Assembly (NCBI RefSeq): GCF_003002815.1 | Contig: NZ_PVTF01000004.1 | Span: 62,001 to 126,000, forward strand | DNA: 64,000 nt | Direction: 5' to 3' | From: Umezawaea tangerina | GTDB lineage: Bacteria; Actinomycetota; Actinomycetes; Mycobacteriales; Pseudonocardiaceae | In this document: one piece after another, positions 8,510 through 16,625 of the stretch | How the letters are laid out: the number at the start of each line of letters is the position of its first letter | Numbering within the stretch: position 1 is the first letter of the stretch | Translations under genes and position numbers: made by a program | The notes under the pieces: generated by a model | Seen by the model: only the letters and a program-made list of their open reading frames with translations | Database searches by the model: none | What the model was told of the DNA's origin: nothing

Positions 8510-10009
8510 CTACCCGGCGATCCTGGCGCGTTTGGCCAGCGCGGTGTAGACCGCGAGACCCAGCGCCATGCCGATGAACCAGGTGTACTGGGCCGCCGAC
8601 TTCATGCCCGGTCCGCCGGTCCACAGCACGGGGACCATCGCCACCGCGGCGCCGACCACCGTCGCGACGATCGCGGGCGGGTTGAACCCGTTGCGGTACC
8701 AGTACCTGCCGCCGGGCGACATGGTGAACAGGTCGTCGACCACGACCCGCTGCCTGCGGACGAGGTAGTAGTCGGCGATCAGCACGCCGAACAGCGGGCC
8801 GATGAACGCGCCGAGCGTCTCCAGCGTGTAGTGGATGACGTCGGGGCTGTTGTAGAGGTTCCACGGGGTGATCAGCACCGAGCCGACCGCGGCGATCATG
8901 CCGCCCGCGCGCCAGGAGATCTTCTGCGGGCTCACGTTGGAGAAGTCGAACGCGGGCGAGATGAAGTTCGCGACGATGTTGATGCCGATGGTCGCGATGG
9001 TGAAGGTCAGCGCTCCCAGCACGATCGCCAGCGTGCTGTCGATCCGGGCGACCGTCTGCACCGGGTCGATGATCAGCTCGCCGTAGATCGGGACGGTCAG
9101 GGACGCGGTCACCACGACCAGGATGGAGAACACCAGGAAGTTGACCGGCAGGCCGAGCAGGTTGCCGCGCTTGACCGCCGAGAACGACCTGCCGTAGCGG
9201 GAGAAGTCGCCGAAGTTGAGCATGGGCCCGGAGAAGTAGGACACGACCAGCGCGATGGCGCCCAGCATCACCGGGACCGACTGCGCGCCGGTGTACTTGA
9301 CGTCGCCCAGGGTCAGGTCGATGGCGCCCCAGCCCGCGCGGTAGACCAGGTACCCGGTCAGCAGGAACATCACGACGTAGACGGCGGGGCCGCAGAAGTC
9401 GATGAACTTGCGGATGGTCTCCATGCCGGTCCAGAACACCGCGGCCTGGAGGATCCACAGCACCGTGAACGAGACCCAGCCCAGCAGCGGCAGGCCGAGG
9501 AAGCCGTACTGCTGCACGTCGGCGTAGGGGATGAGGTCGGGGAACAGCTTGAGCAGAGCCACTTCCAGCGCCGCCGACGCGAGGTAGGTCTGGATGCCGT
9601 ACCAGGCGACCGCGATCAGCCCGCGGATCACGGCGGGGATGTTCGCGCCGCGCACGCCGAACACCGTGCGGCAGATGACCGGGTAGGGCACGCCCGCGGC
9701 CTGGCTCGGCTTGGCGACCAGGTTGCAGAAGAAGTACACGATGCCGATGCCGACCAGCAGCGCCACCAGGACCTGCCAGCTGTTCAGGCCGAGCATGAAC
9801 AGGCTGCCCGCGGTGATGTAGCCGCCGACGCTGTGCACGTCGGACATCCAGAAGGCGAAGATGTTGTAGGACCCCCAGGACTGCTCGGCCAGCGGGGCGA
9901 GGTCCTCGTTCGCGAGGCGGGGGTCGTACTCGGCCTTCAGGCCGCCGGGTACCCCGGCGGCCGGGGACGGTGGGCGGAGTTCCTCAACGTGCGGCACGAT
10001 CTCGGTCAT
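8510..10009 (-). CDS. NCS1-family permease (hydantoin/allantoin/nucleobase importer)
   Basis: About 500 residues with roughly 12 membrane segments. The N-terminal block SYNIFAFWMSDVHSVGGY is characteristic of NCS1 cation symporters for hydantoins, allantoin, uracil and cytosine. Start choice: the ATG at 10009 has GGGAG at proper spacing, whereas the GTG two codons earlier would abut it. Pairing with a hydantoin-type racemase favours a hydantoin or allantoin substrate over nucleobases; that is inference. The 127-base gap between this start and the upstream gntR gene carries two identical 14-bp sites, probably its control region. Confidence 0.88.
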   Translation of the reverse strand: MTEIVPHVEELRPPSPAAGVPGGLKAEYDPRLANEDLAPLAEQSWGSYNIFAFWMSDVHSVGGYITAGSLFMLGLNSWQVLVALLVGIGIVYFFCNLVAKPSQAAGVPYPVICRTVFGVRGANIPAVIRGLIAVAWYGIQTYLASAALEVALLKLFPDLIPYADVQQYGFLGLPLLGWVSFTVLWILQAAVFWTGMETIRKFIDFCGPAVYVVMFLLTGYLVYRAGWGAIDLTLGDVKYTGAQSVPVMLGAIALVVSYFSGPMLNFGDFSRYGRSFSAVKRGNLLGLPVNFLVFSILVVVTASLTVPIYGELIIDPVQTVARIDSTLAIVLGALTFTIATIGINIVANFISPAFDFSNVSPQKISWRAGGMIAAVGSVLITPWNLYNSPDVIHYTLETLGAFIGPLFGVLIADYYLVRRQRVVVDDLFTMSPGGRYWYRNGFNPPAIVATVVGAAVAMVPVLWTGGPGMKSAAQYTWFIGMALGLAVYTALAKRARIAG

Positions 10010-10091
10010 GGTCACTCCCGGCTCGCCTCGTCAGAACGGCTTCGCCAGGTCAAAGTAGGAGCGCGATGTTACGCGTCCATCACGTGGAACA

Positions 10092-10125
10092 TATATCTTG
10101 CCGGAGGCCGGTATATCTTGCCGGA
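10092..10125. promoter_or_regulatory. Two identical 14-bp direct repeats upstream of the NCS1 operon
   Basis: TATATCTTGCCGGA occurs at 10092-10105 and again at 10112-10125, exactly 20 bp apart start to start (about two helical turns). They lie between the end of gntR and the start of the permease gene. Such phasing is typical of cooperative regulator sites. The adjacent GntR protein is the obvious candidate binder, but many GntR operators are palindromic, so this is inference. Confidence 0.6.
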
Positions 10126-10136
10126 CCTGGGGTTTC

Positions 10137-10850
10137 TCAGTCCGGATCGGCGAAGAGCCCGGTGTCGCGGGGCAGCAGTTCCAGCGACGACTGGAGCCTC
10201 CCGTGGTGCCTGCGGGCCGCCTCCAGCAACGCCGTCGCGTCCCGCGCCACGAACGCCGCGAGCATCGCGTCGTGGTCGTTGTGCAGCTCCGCCCGTTCCG
10301 CCTCCGGCAGGTGCGCCATCGGTTGCAGCGGCTCGGTCATGTTCCACGCCGACTCGAACATCCCGAGCAGCCGCAGCATCCCGCACGGAGCCACCAGCGC
10401 CAGGTGGAAGCTCCGGCTCTCCCGGTGGTAGGCGTGCGCGTCCCTGGCGCGCACGGCCTCCTCCAGACCGCGGTGCGCCGCGCGGGCGTTCTCGTCGTCG
10501 GTCGCGTCCGCCGCCCCGACGGCCGCCGCCAGCGCCGCGGCCTCCAGCACCCCGCGCACCAGGTACAGCTCCTGGAGCTCGCGGGCGGTCAGCTTCGCCA
10601 CCGTGTAGCCGGCGTTGGGCCGGTGCTCCACCAGGCCTTCGCCGATCAGCGTCTTCAACGACTCGCGCACCGGGATCCGGCTGACGCCGAACACCGCCGC
10701 GACCTCGTCCAGCGGGATCGGCGTGCCGGGCGGGACGCCGCCGTCGAGCAGGCACCGGCGCAGCTCGGCGAGGATGGCGGCCTGCGAGCTGCCGGGCCGC
10801 TCGCTGACGAGCCGCGCCACCAGCACCGACCTGCTCCTGCGCCCTGGCAT
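10137..10850 (-). CDS. GntR-family regulator, FadR/FCD subgroup
   Basis: 237 residues. The winged helix-turn-helix at about 20-85 contains DEVAAVFGVSRIPVRESLKTLIGEGLVEHRPNAGY, closely following the GntR consensus. The C-terminal half (about 95-225) is an all-helical FCD ligand domain; His residues in SRSFHLALV and ELHNDHDAML fit the metal- or acid-binding pocket of that group. It is expected to sense a small metabolite and control the permease-racemase operon, which lies immediately downstream in the same direction. The ATG at 10850 begins MPGRRSRSVLV. Confidence 0.88.
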   Translation of the reverse strand: MPGRRSRSVLVARLVSERPGSSQAAILAELRRCLLDGGVPPGTPIPLDEVAAVFGVSRIPVRESLKTLIGEGLVEHRPNAGYTVAKLTARELQELYLVRGVLEAAALAAAVGAADATDDENARAAHRGLEEAVRARDAHAYHRESRSFHLALVAPCGMLRLLGMFESAWNMTEPLQPMAHLPEAERAELHNDHDAMLAAFVARDATALLEAARRHHGRLQSSLELLPRDTGLFADPD

Positions 10851-11033
10851 GCGACTCCCTCCCCGTCCGGGTCTCGCAGGAGGCTACGCGCTTCGTCCCG
10901 ACCCGCGCGTCGATCCGGGCCCGGCACTCGTCGACACGCTCCTGCGGGTGGCTCCTCGTCTCCGGACGTGTGGTGGCCCAGGAAGCAACCAGGACGACAG
11001 GACAGCGCCCCGCGGGCGTCCTAAGGTGCTCGG

Positions 11034-11423
11034 ATGGCCACCTGGGACGACGTGCACCGGCTCGCGATGGCGATGCCCGAGGCGGAGGAGCGCTCGCCGC
11101 GCGACTGGCGGGTCAAGGGCAAGGGGTTCGTCTCCGAACGCCCCCTGCGCCCCGCGGACCTGGCCGCGCTCGGCCCGTCCGCTCCGGACGGGCCGATCAT
11201 GGGCGCGCGGGTCGCGGACCTGGGCGTGAAGGAGGCCCTGCTCGCCGACGACCCGGCCGTGTACTTCACGACGCCGCACTTCGACGGGTACGCGTCGGTG
11301 CTGGTGCGGCTGGACCGGATCGGCGTCGAGGAGCTGGAGGAGCTGGTCGTCGAGGCGTGGCTCTGCAAGGCGCCGAAACGCCTCGCGAAGGCCTACCTCG
11401 ACGCTCAGGGCTCGATGACGTAG
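11034..11423 (+). CDS. MmcQ/YjbR family protein
   Basis: A 129-residue protein with the YjbR/MmcQ layout (MATWDDVHRLAMAMPEAEE at the start, WLCKAPKRLAKAYL at the end), a CyaY-like double-wing fold described as DNA-binding. The physiological role in actinobacteria is not established. A TAAGGT hexamer at 11022-11027 lies six bases before the ATG and no Shine-Dalgarno is seen, so the mRNA may be leaderless. Its end overlaps the convergent peptidase gene by 19 bases. Confidence 0.85.
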   Translation: MATWDDVHRLAMAMPEAEERSPRDWRVKGKGFVSERPLRPADLAALGPSAPDGPIMGARVADLGVKEALLADDPAVYFTTPHFDGYASVLVRLDRIGVEELEELVVEAWLCKAPKRLAKAYLDAQGSMT

Positions 11424-12571
11424 ACGATCCCGCCCGGCCCGTCGGCCACCGAGCCGTCGGCGTCGTACCGCTTGGTGCGCAACCAGATCGTCTCGAACTG
11501 GGCGCGCGGGTAGACGTGCCGGACGGCCTCGTTCGACGGGGACGCCGGGTCGTTGGCGATCACGTCGCCCTCGGCGGTGAACCCGACGACGACCATGATG
11601 TGGCCCGCCGTGCCGTACTCGGCGCCGTCCAGCTCCTCCTCGCGGAACGACTGGGAGGTGATCACCGGGACGCCGCGGGCGATGTAGGTCTCCAGCTCGG
11701 TCAGCGACCTGAGCCTGGTGATGTGCCCGCGCAGCCCGAACGTGGCCGCGTACGCGGTGTTGAACGGCCAGTTGCCGTCGCCGTCGTAGTCCAGGTCGTA
11801 GGTGTGCGCGGCCGCGTACTCGACGCTGCGGTCGGGGTGGCTCGGGTCGATCCCGGCCAGGTCCTCCGGGGTCGGGCCGCGGCCCCAGTACTCGACGACC
11901 ATCTCGGTGGACGTGGGGCTGCACAGGGACTCGCCGCCCTCGTGCACGTTCTGCGAGTAGCGCGGCACGGGCAGCTCGACACCGCGCGCGGGACCGGGCG
12001 CGCTGGCGGGCACGGTGAACGCGTCGGGAACCGCGGAGGCCATGGCGCCGGCCATGAGCAGCGTCGGGGTGGCCGTCGAGCCCGCCGACCGGTAGAGCGT
12101 CACGCGGAGCTGGACGTCGCGCAGCGGCTGCCCCTGGGCTGCCACGAACGTGTCCACGTCGACCCGGCCGTGCTCGTCGGACTGGCCGGGCACGCTGGTG
12201 CGCCTGATGTCGGTGTCGCCGGAGGCCCAGCGGCCCATGGCGTACCAGCCGGTGCGCGGGCCGCGCAGGTCGACCTGGAGCCACGTCCCCGGTGGGGTGA
12301 GGGCGTTCCACGACGCGACGACCTGCGTCGCGCCGAACCGGGTGGCGTGCCGCGGCGACGTCCAGCGGGCGAACTCGTACCCGCCCTCGGTACCCGCGGG
12401 CGAGCCGATGACCAGGCCCTGCCCGGCGGGCGCGCGCGTCAGCCCCTCGGAACGGCCCTGGGCGAACTCGGCGGCGGAGCGCCATTCGCGGTAGTCGACT
12501 TGCGCGTCCGTGGCGACCGCCATCGGCATGATCATCGCCGCGCTCATCAGCAGGACACCGAGCACGTTCAC
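11405..12571 (-). CDS. Secreted C39-like cysteine peptidase
   Basis: 388 residues. The hydrophobic N-terminus (MNVLGVLLMSAAMIMPMAVA) is a signal peptide. Residues about 25-190 form a beta-rich domain of unknown function. From about 200 a papain-like peptidase_C39_2 domain follows: the probable catalytic Cys is C217 in GGESLCSPTSTEM, the His is H324 in GTAGHIMVVVG, and the Asn/Asp is in VIANDPAS (340-341). It probably cleaves a peptide outside the cell; no adjacent bacteriocin precursor was seen, so a general secreted protease is more likely than a leader peptidase. The GTG start at 12571 has GGGAGG upstream. Confidence 0.85.
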   Translation of the reverse strand: MNVLGVLLMSAAMIMPMAVATDAQVDYREWRSAAEFAQGRSEGLTRAPAGQGLVIGSPAGTEGGYEFARWTSPRHATRFGATQVVASWNALTPPGTWLQVDLRGPRTGWYAMGRWASGDTDIRRTSVPGQSDEHGRVDVDTFVAAQGQPLRDVQLRVTLYRSAGSTATPTLLMAGAMASAVPDAFTVPASAPGPARGVELPVPRYSQNVHEGGESLCSPTSTEMVVEYWGRGPTPEDLAGIDPSHPDRSVEYAAAHTYDLDYDGDGNWPFNTAYAATFGLRGHITRLRSLTELETYIARGVPVITSQSFREEELDGAEYGTAGHIMVVVGFTAEGDVIANDPASPSNEAVRHVYPRAQFETIWLRTKRYDADGSVADGPGGIVYVIEP

Positions 12572-12672
12572 CCCACCACCTCCCGTTGCCGATTCCCACG
12601 GTAGCGGTCAGGGCCGTGGGGAACCAACCACCCATCCGGGAAACCCCCGCGACTTCTTGGCGTTATTGGCCG

Positions 12673-12719
12673 TTGACACGGGGCCGCTTGCCGCGCGACT
12701 GTGTGAGAGCGCTCTCACA
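12673..12719 (+). promoter_or_regulatory. Promoter with a perfect 18-bp palindromic operator before the GH64 glucanase
   Basis: TTGACA at 12673-12678 is a good -35 box. About 18 bases on, a weak -10 (GACTGT) merges into TGTGAGAGCGCTCTCACA at 12702-12719, a perfect palindrome. The centre GAGCGCTC matches the core of actinobacterial LacI-type operators such as the CebR site. Its position over the transcription start fits repression in the absence of a sugar inducer. Confidence 0.75.
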
Positions 12720-12745
12720 ACTCCATCCTGAGGAGGAGACAGCCG

Positions 12746-13930
12746 ATGTCGCTCAAACGCAAGACGTTCTCCCTGCTGGCGGCCGTGGCGACCGTGGCAA
12801 CCGGGCTCACCGCGACGGCGACCGTCGCCGAGGCGGTCCCGACGACCATCCCGCTGACGTTCACGAACAACTCGGGTCGAAGCGACCAGATCTACATCTA
12901 CAACCTCGGCACGCTGCTCTCGACCGGCCAGCAGGGCTGGGCCGACGCGAACGGCGGGTTCCACGCCTGGCCCGCGGGCGGCAACCCGCCGACCCCCGCG
13001 CCCGACGCGTCCATAGCCGGGCCCGCGAACGGGCAGTCGAAGACGATCCAGATGCCCAAGTTCTCCGGCCGGGTCTACTTCTCCTACGGGCAGAAGCTGG
13101 TCTTCAAGGTGACCACGGGCGGGCTCGTGCAGCCCGCCGTGCAGAACCCGTCCGACCCGAACGTCAACATCCTGTTCAACTGGTCCGAGTACACCCTGAA
13201 CGACGCCGGCCTGTGGCTGAACAGCACTCAGGTCGACTTCTTCTCGGCGCCCTACAACGTCGGCGTGCGGCCCGCGAGCGGCGCGACGAAGACGACCGGC
13301 AAGCTCAAGTCGGGCGGCTACAACGGCGTCATCAACGGCCTGCGCGCCCAGTCCGGCTGGGGGAACCTGGTCCGGACCCGGTCGGACGGCTCGGTCGTGC
13401 GCGTCCTCGCGCCCGGCCACGGCATCGAGGCGGGCGCGCTGTCGTCGACCGTCATGAACGACTACGTCAACCGCGTCTGGTCGAAGTACGCGTCCTCGAC
13501 GCTGACCGTCACCCCGTTCGCCGACCAGCCGAACACCAAGTACTTCGGCCGGGTCTCGGGCAACTCGATGAACTTCACCAACAGCGCGGGCCAGCAGGTC
13601 ACGTCGTTCCAGAAGCCGGACTCGGACTCGATCTTCGGATGCTACAAGCTGCTCGACGCGCCCAACGACCTGGTCCGCGGCCCGATCTCGCGCACCCTGT
13701 GCGCCGGGTACAACCGGTCCACGCTGCTCACCAACCCGAACCAGCCCGACGCGAACGACTCGGGCTTCTACAAGGACGGCGTGACGAACCACTACTCCCG
13801 CGTCATCCACTCGCAGATGGCCGACGGCAAGGCCTACGGCTTCGCCTTCGACGACGTCGGCGCGCACGAGTCGCTCGTCCACGACGGCAACCCGCAGCAG
13901 GCCTACATCACGCTGGACCCGTTCAGCTAG
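12746..13930 (+). CDS. Secreted glycoside hydrolase family 64 beta-1,3-glucanase
   Basis: 394 residues with a signal peptide (about 1-30, ending TVAEA). The mature protein has the GH64 thaumatin-like start (IPLTFTNNSGRSDQIYIYNLG). Conserved acidic residues lie where the inverting catalytic pair is expected: E148 in LFNWSEYTLNDAG and D164 in STQVDFFSAPYNVG. Enzymes of this family release laminaripentaose from beta-1,3-glucan, so it should attack fungal cell walls or curdlan outside the cell. The ATG at 12746 has GAGGAG upstream. The palindromic operator in front indicates sugar-dependent control. No carbohydrate-binding module is attached. Confidence 0.93.
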   Translation: MSLKRKTFSLLAAVATVATGLTATATVAEAVPTTIPLTFTNNSGRSDQIYIYNLGTLLSTGQQGWADANGGFHAWPAGGNPPTPAPDASIAGPANGQSKTIQMPKFSGRVYFSYGQKLVFKVTTGGLVQPAVQNPSDPNVNILFNWSEYTLNDAGLWLNSTQVDFFSAPYNVGVRPASGATKTTGKLKSGGYNGVINGLRAQSGWGNLVRTRSDGSVVRVLAPGHGIEAGALSSTVMNDYVNRVWSKYASSTLTVTPFADQPNTKYFGRVSGNSMNFTNSAGQQVTSFQKPDSDSIFGCYKLLDAPNDLVRGPISRTLCAGYNRSTLLTNPNQPDANDSGFYKDGVTNHYSRVIHSQMADGKAYGFAFDDVGAHESLVHDGNPQQAYITLDPFS

Positions 13931-13975
13931 ACCACGTGGCGGAGAGCCGTCCTGCCGGCGACTCCACCCCGAACC

Positions 13976-14012
13976 ACCGCGGGCCGGTCGCACCACGCGA
14001 CCGGCCCGCGGT
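13976..14012. terminator. Bidirectional terminator between the glucanase gene and lspA
   Basis: A perfect 16-bp stem (13976-13991 with 13997-14012, starting ACCGCGGGCC) with a 5-nt loop lies between two convergent genes. It touches the last base of the lspA stop codon. Confidence 0.8.
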
Positions 14013-14554
14013 CAGTTCTCAGCCGTCTTCTCGTCCTCGGCCTTCTCGCCCTGGGAGGCGCGCTCGGCCTCGCGGTCGCTGCGGAACGTGAGGACCACGA
14101 AGAGCACGGCCCCGGCGAACAGGGCGATGTCGGCGACGTTCCCGACGAAGAAGCCGTTGTAGTCGATGAAGTCCACGACGTGCCCGCGCGCGAAGCCGGG
14201 CGCGCGGAACAGCCGGTCGAGCAGGTGCGTGACGGCGCCGCCCAGCAGCAGCGCCAGCGCGATGGCGCGGCTCGGCGTCTGCGGCTGGGTCGCCAGCCGC
14301 AGCAGCACCACCGCCGCGATGGCGGCCAGCACGGTGAAGACCCAGGTCGACCCCGTGCCGATGGAGAACGCCGCGCCGGGGTTGTAGAGCAGGCGGAACT
14401 GGAGGAAGTCGCCGACCACCTGGACCGGTGGCCTGCCCGCGAGCGCGGACTCGGCCCAGTACTTCGTGGCCTGGTCGACCGCGAGCACGAGTGCCGCCAC
14501 GGTCAGCACGACCGCCGTCCGACGGGTCGCGGTGGGTGCTGGGGTATCCGTCAC
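14012..14554 (-). CDS. lspA: Lipoprotein signal peptidase (signal peptidase II)
   Basis: An inner-membrane aspartyl protease that cleaves the signal peptide of prolipoproteins at the lipobox. Four hydrophobic segments are visible. Family motifs are present: DQATKYWAE near the N-terminus, FRLLYNPGAAFSIG, the catalytic Asp in GGAVTHLLDRLF, and the second in HVVDFIDYNGFFVGNVADIAL. A short hydrophilic tail follows. The chosen GTG start at 14554 overlaps the stop of an upstream reading frame (GTGA), implying translational coupling. No Shine-Dalgarno is seen, so the start is not certain. Several lipoproteins in this window are potential substrates. Confidence 0.92.
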   Translation of the reverse strand: MTDTPAPTATRRTAVVLTVAALVLAVDQATKYWAESALAGRPPVQVVGDFLQFRLLYNPGAAFSIGTGSTWVFTVLAAIAAVVLLRLATQPQTPSRAIALALLLGGAVTHLLDRLFRAPGFARGHVVDFIDYNGFFVGNVADIALFAGAVLFVVLTFRSDREAERASQGEKAEDEKTAEN

Positions 14555-14842
14555 CGGAGGAGGGTATCCGGTCGGGTCGGCCGGACCGGTTCGCCGACGA
14601 GCGGGTCCCGCGCCTCCTCGTCGCACACCACCGGCCGCGCCACCTCGACGTCCGCCTGCGCCGCGCGGACCGACCGCGGCACCCGCCTCCACCACCGGCG
14701 TCGGGGGCTCGTTCACCGCCGTGACGACCGCGTCGGGCCGCTCGTGCGTGATGTCGTCGAGCACGCCCTGTGCCGTCCGACCGGGTGCGCGGCCGTGGCT
14801 TCGCGCCAAGACGACCACGGCCACCTGCGGGTTCGGGCACAA
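14551..14842 (-). pseudogene. Possible frameshifted small gene coupled to lspA
   Basis: Upstream of lspA the reverse strand carries two consecutive stretches that look coding by third-position GC, but in different frames. The first (from an ATG at 14842) reads VAVVVLARSHGRAPGRTA and onward to about 14690. The second (14682-14551) reads RAAQADVEVARPVVCDEE and ends in a TGA overlapping the lspA GTG. One frame change near 14690 would join them into a protein of about 95 residues. I do not recognise the family. It could instead be chance high-GC open frame in a divergent promoter region. Confidence 0.3.
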
Positions 14843-14850
14843 TCGGGGGT

Positions 14851-15351
14851 ATGACGGAGCGCAAACCCGCCGATGTCAGCTTCGAGTCGTGGGTCGACCG
14901 CCAGATCCGCGAGGCCACCGACCGCGGCGAGTTCGACGACCTGCCCGGCGCGGGCAAGCCCCTCCCCGGCCTCTCGGGGCCGGTCGAGGAGCAGTGGTGG
15001 CTCAAGGACTACCTGCGCCGCGAGAACCTGCCGACCGACGCCCTCCTGCCCACTCCCCTGCTCCTGCGCAAGGAGATCAACGCCCTGCCCGACACCGTCA
15101 AGGGCCTGCGCACCGAGCAGGAGGTCCGCGAGCTGGCGGGCGAGCTGAACCGGCGCGTCGTCGACTGGCTCCGCTTCGGCACCGGCCCGCGGGTGCCGCT
15201 CGGGCCGGTGAACGTGGACCGGGTGGTCGACGACTGGCGCGCCGCCCGCACCCCCGTCCGCACGGCACCGCCACCGGCACCCCCGGAGCGCACCCCGCGG
15301 GCCAGGTGGTGGCACCGCTGGACCCGCCGCTCCCCCGCTCCCGAGGACTGA
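14851..15351 (+). CDS. DUF1992 protein (DnaJ-homologue subfamily C 28-like domain)
   Basis: 166 residues. Residues 8-75 match the DUF1992 pattern: FESWVDRQIREATDRGEFDDLPGAGKPL followed by a WWLKDYLRREN segment. The role is unknown; in some species the domain is associated with DnaJ-like proteins. The C-terminal third is Pro/Arg-rich and probably disordered. The ATG at 14851 is the first start that keeps the domain intact, with a run of G upstream. It is transcribed divergently from the lspA region. Confidence 0.85.
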   Translation: MTERKPADVSFESWVDRQIREATDRGEFDDLPGAGKPLPGLSGPVEEQWWLKDYLRRENLPTDALLPTPLLLRKEINALPDTVKGLRTEQEVRELAGELNRRVVDWLRFGTGPRVPLGPVNVDRVVDDWRAARTPVRTAPPPAPPERTPRARWWHRWTRRSPAPED

Positions 15352-15355
15352 CCGG

Positions 15356-16516
15356 TCAGCGCAGCACCTCCGCGAGGCGGGCCATGCCCTCGGTGATCCG
15401 GTCGGGCGCGTTCGTGGTGAACGACAACCGCAGCGTCGCCTGGTCCGGGGTCGTGGCGTAGAACGGCGGCCCCGGTACGTAGGCGACGTCGTGCGCCAGC
15501 GCGGCCGACAGCAGCTCGGTGGTGTTGGTGCCCGCCGGGAGCGTCACCCACACGAACATCCCGCCGTCCGGGTCGGTCCACGTGGTGCCCGCAGGAGTCG
15601 CGCCGGGCAGTGCGGCCACCATCGCGTCGCGGCGCGACCGGTAGGCGGTGCGCAGGGCGGCGACGTGCCCGTCCAGGTCCGCCGTGGCCAGGTAGATCGC
15701 GGCAGCGGCCTGGTCGACGGTCGAGGTGTGCAGGTCGGCGGCCTGCTTGACGATCACCAGCGTCCCCATCAGGGACTCCGGCGCGCGCAACCAGCCGAGC
15801 CGCAGGCCGGGTGCGCCGATCTTGGAGAAGCTGCCGAGGTGCAGGACGTTGTCCGAGCCCACCGCCAGCGGTGCGATCGGCTCGCCCCGGTAGCGCAGCT
15901 CGCCGTACGGGTCGTCCTCCACCACCCACAGGTCGTGCGCCGCCGCGAGGGCGGCGATGGCGGCCCGGCGCTCGGCCGGGAGGGTGCGCCCGGCGGGGTT
16001 GGCGAACGTCGGCACCAGGTACACCAACGACGGCCGCTCGGCCCTGACCACCTCCTCCAACGCCTCCGGCACCATCCCGTGCCCGTCGGACGCGACCGCG
16101 ACCACGCGGGCGCCCGCCATCCGGAAGCACTGCAACGCGGCCAGGTACGTCGGCTCCTCGACGGCGACGACCGAACCGGGACCGAGCAGGGCGGCGGTCA
16201 CCAGGGTGAGCGCCTGCTGGGAACCGGTGGTCACCAGCAGGTCGTCCTCGGTGGTCGGCAGGCCCTTGCCGGTCATCCTGGCGGCGAGCAGCGAGCGGAG
16301 CGCGGGGTTGCCCTCGGTGGGCGCGTACTGGAGGTTGTCGCGGCCGGTCGGCTCGGAGAGCGCTTGGTGGAACGCCATGCGCAGACCGGGCAGGTCGAAC
16401 AGCTCCGGCGCGGGAAGCCCACCCGCGAAGGAGATCACCTCCGGGCGGGAGGTGAGCGCCAGGAGGTCGCGGACGGGGGAGCTGGAGACGTGCTTGGTCG
16501 AGCTGACGGGCGGCAT
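15356..16516 (-). CDS. PLP-dependent class I/II aminotransferase (2-aminoadipate/MocR-like)
   Basis: 386 residues of fold-type I aminotransferase. The N-terminal pattern PEVISFAGGLPAPELF is typical of the LysN/AroH-like 2-aminoadipate aminotransferase group. TTGSQQALTL binds the cofactor phosphate, PTFANPAGRTLP and VVEDDPYGELRY carry the Asn and Asp that contact the pyridine ring, and the Schiff-base Lys is in LGSFSKIGAPGLRLGW (about residue 230). It probably transaminates branched-chain, aromatic or aminoadipate substrates. There is no HTH domain, so it is an enzyme rather than a MocR regulator. Confidence 0.88.
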   Translation of the reverse strand: MPPVSSTKHVSSSPVRDLLALTSRPEVISFAGGLPAPELFDLPGLRMAFHQALSEPTGRDNLQYAPTEGNPALRSLLAARMTGKGLPTTEDDLLVTTGSQQALTLVTAALLGPGSVVAVEEPTYLAALQCFRMAGARVVAVASDGHGMVPEALEEVVRAERPSLVYLVPTFANPAGRTLPAERRAAIAALAAAHDLWVVEDDPYGELRYRGEPIAPLAVGSDNVLHLGSFSKIGAPGLRLGWLRAPESLMGTLVIVKQAADLHTSTVDQAAAAIYLATADLDGHVAALRTAYRSRRDAMVAALPGATPAGTTWTDPDGGMFVWVTLPAGTNTTELLSAALAHDVAYVPGPPFYATTPDQATLRLSFTTNAPDRITEGMARLAEVLR

Positions 16517-16625
16517 GGCGAGTCCTCGGGATCCACTGGGGGACCGCGGGTGCGGAGGGCGGTCGTATCGCCGGGCACGCGCGCAGGGGGCTGCACTGGT
16601 CGAGGAGCCGCCCTCACCCTACCTG

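Noticed and set aside
8390-10684. Forward open frame of more than 700 codons through the NCS1 and GntR genes
   Set aside because: Composition (Asp/Val/Arg/His-rich, no domains) is typical of the antisense frame of GC-rich coding DNA; both reverse genes are clear.
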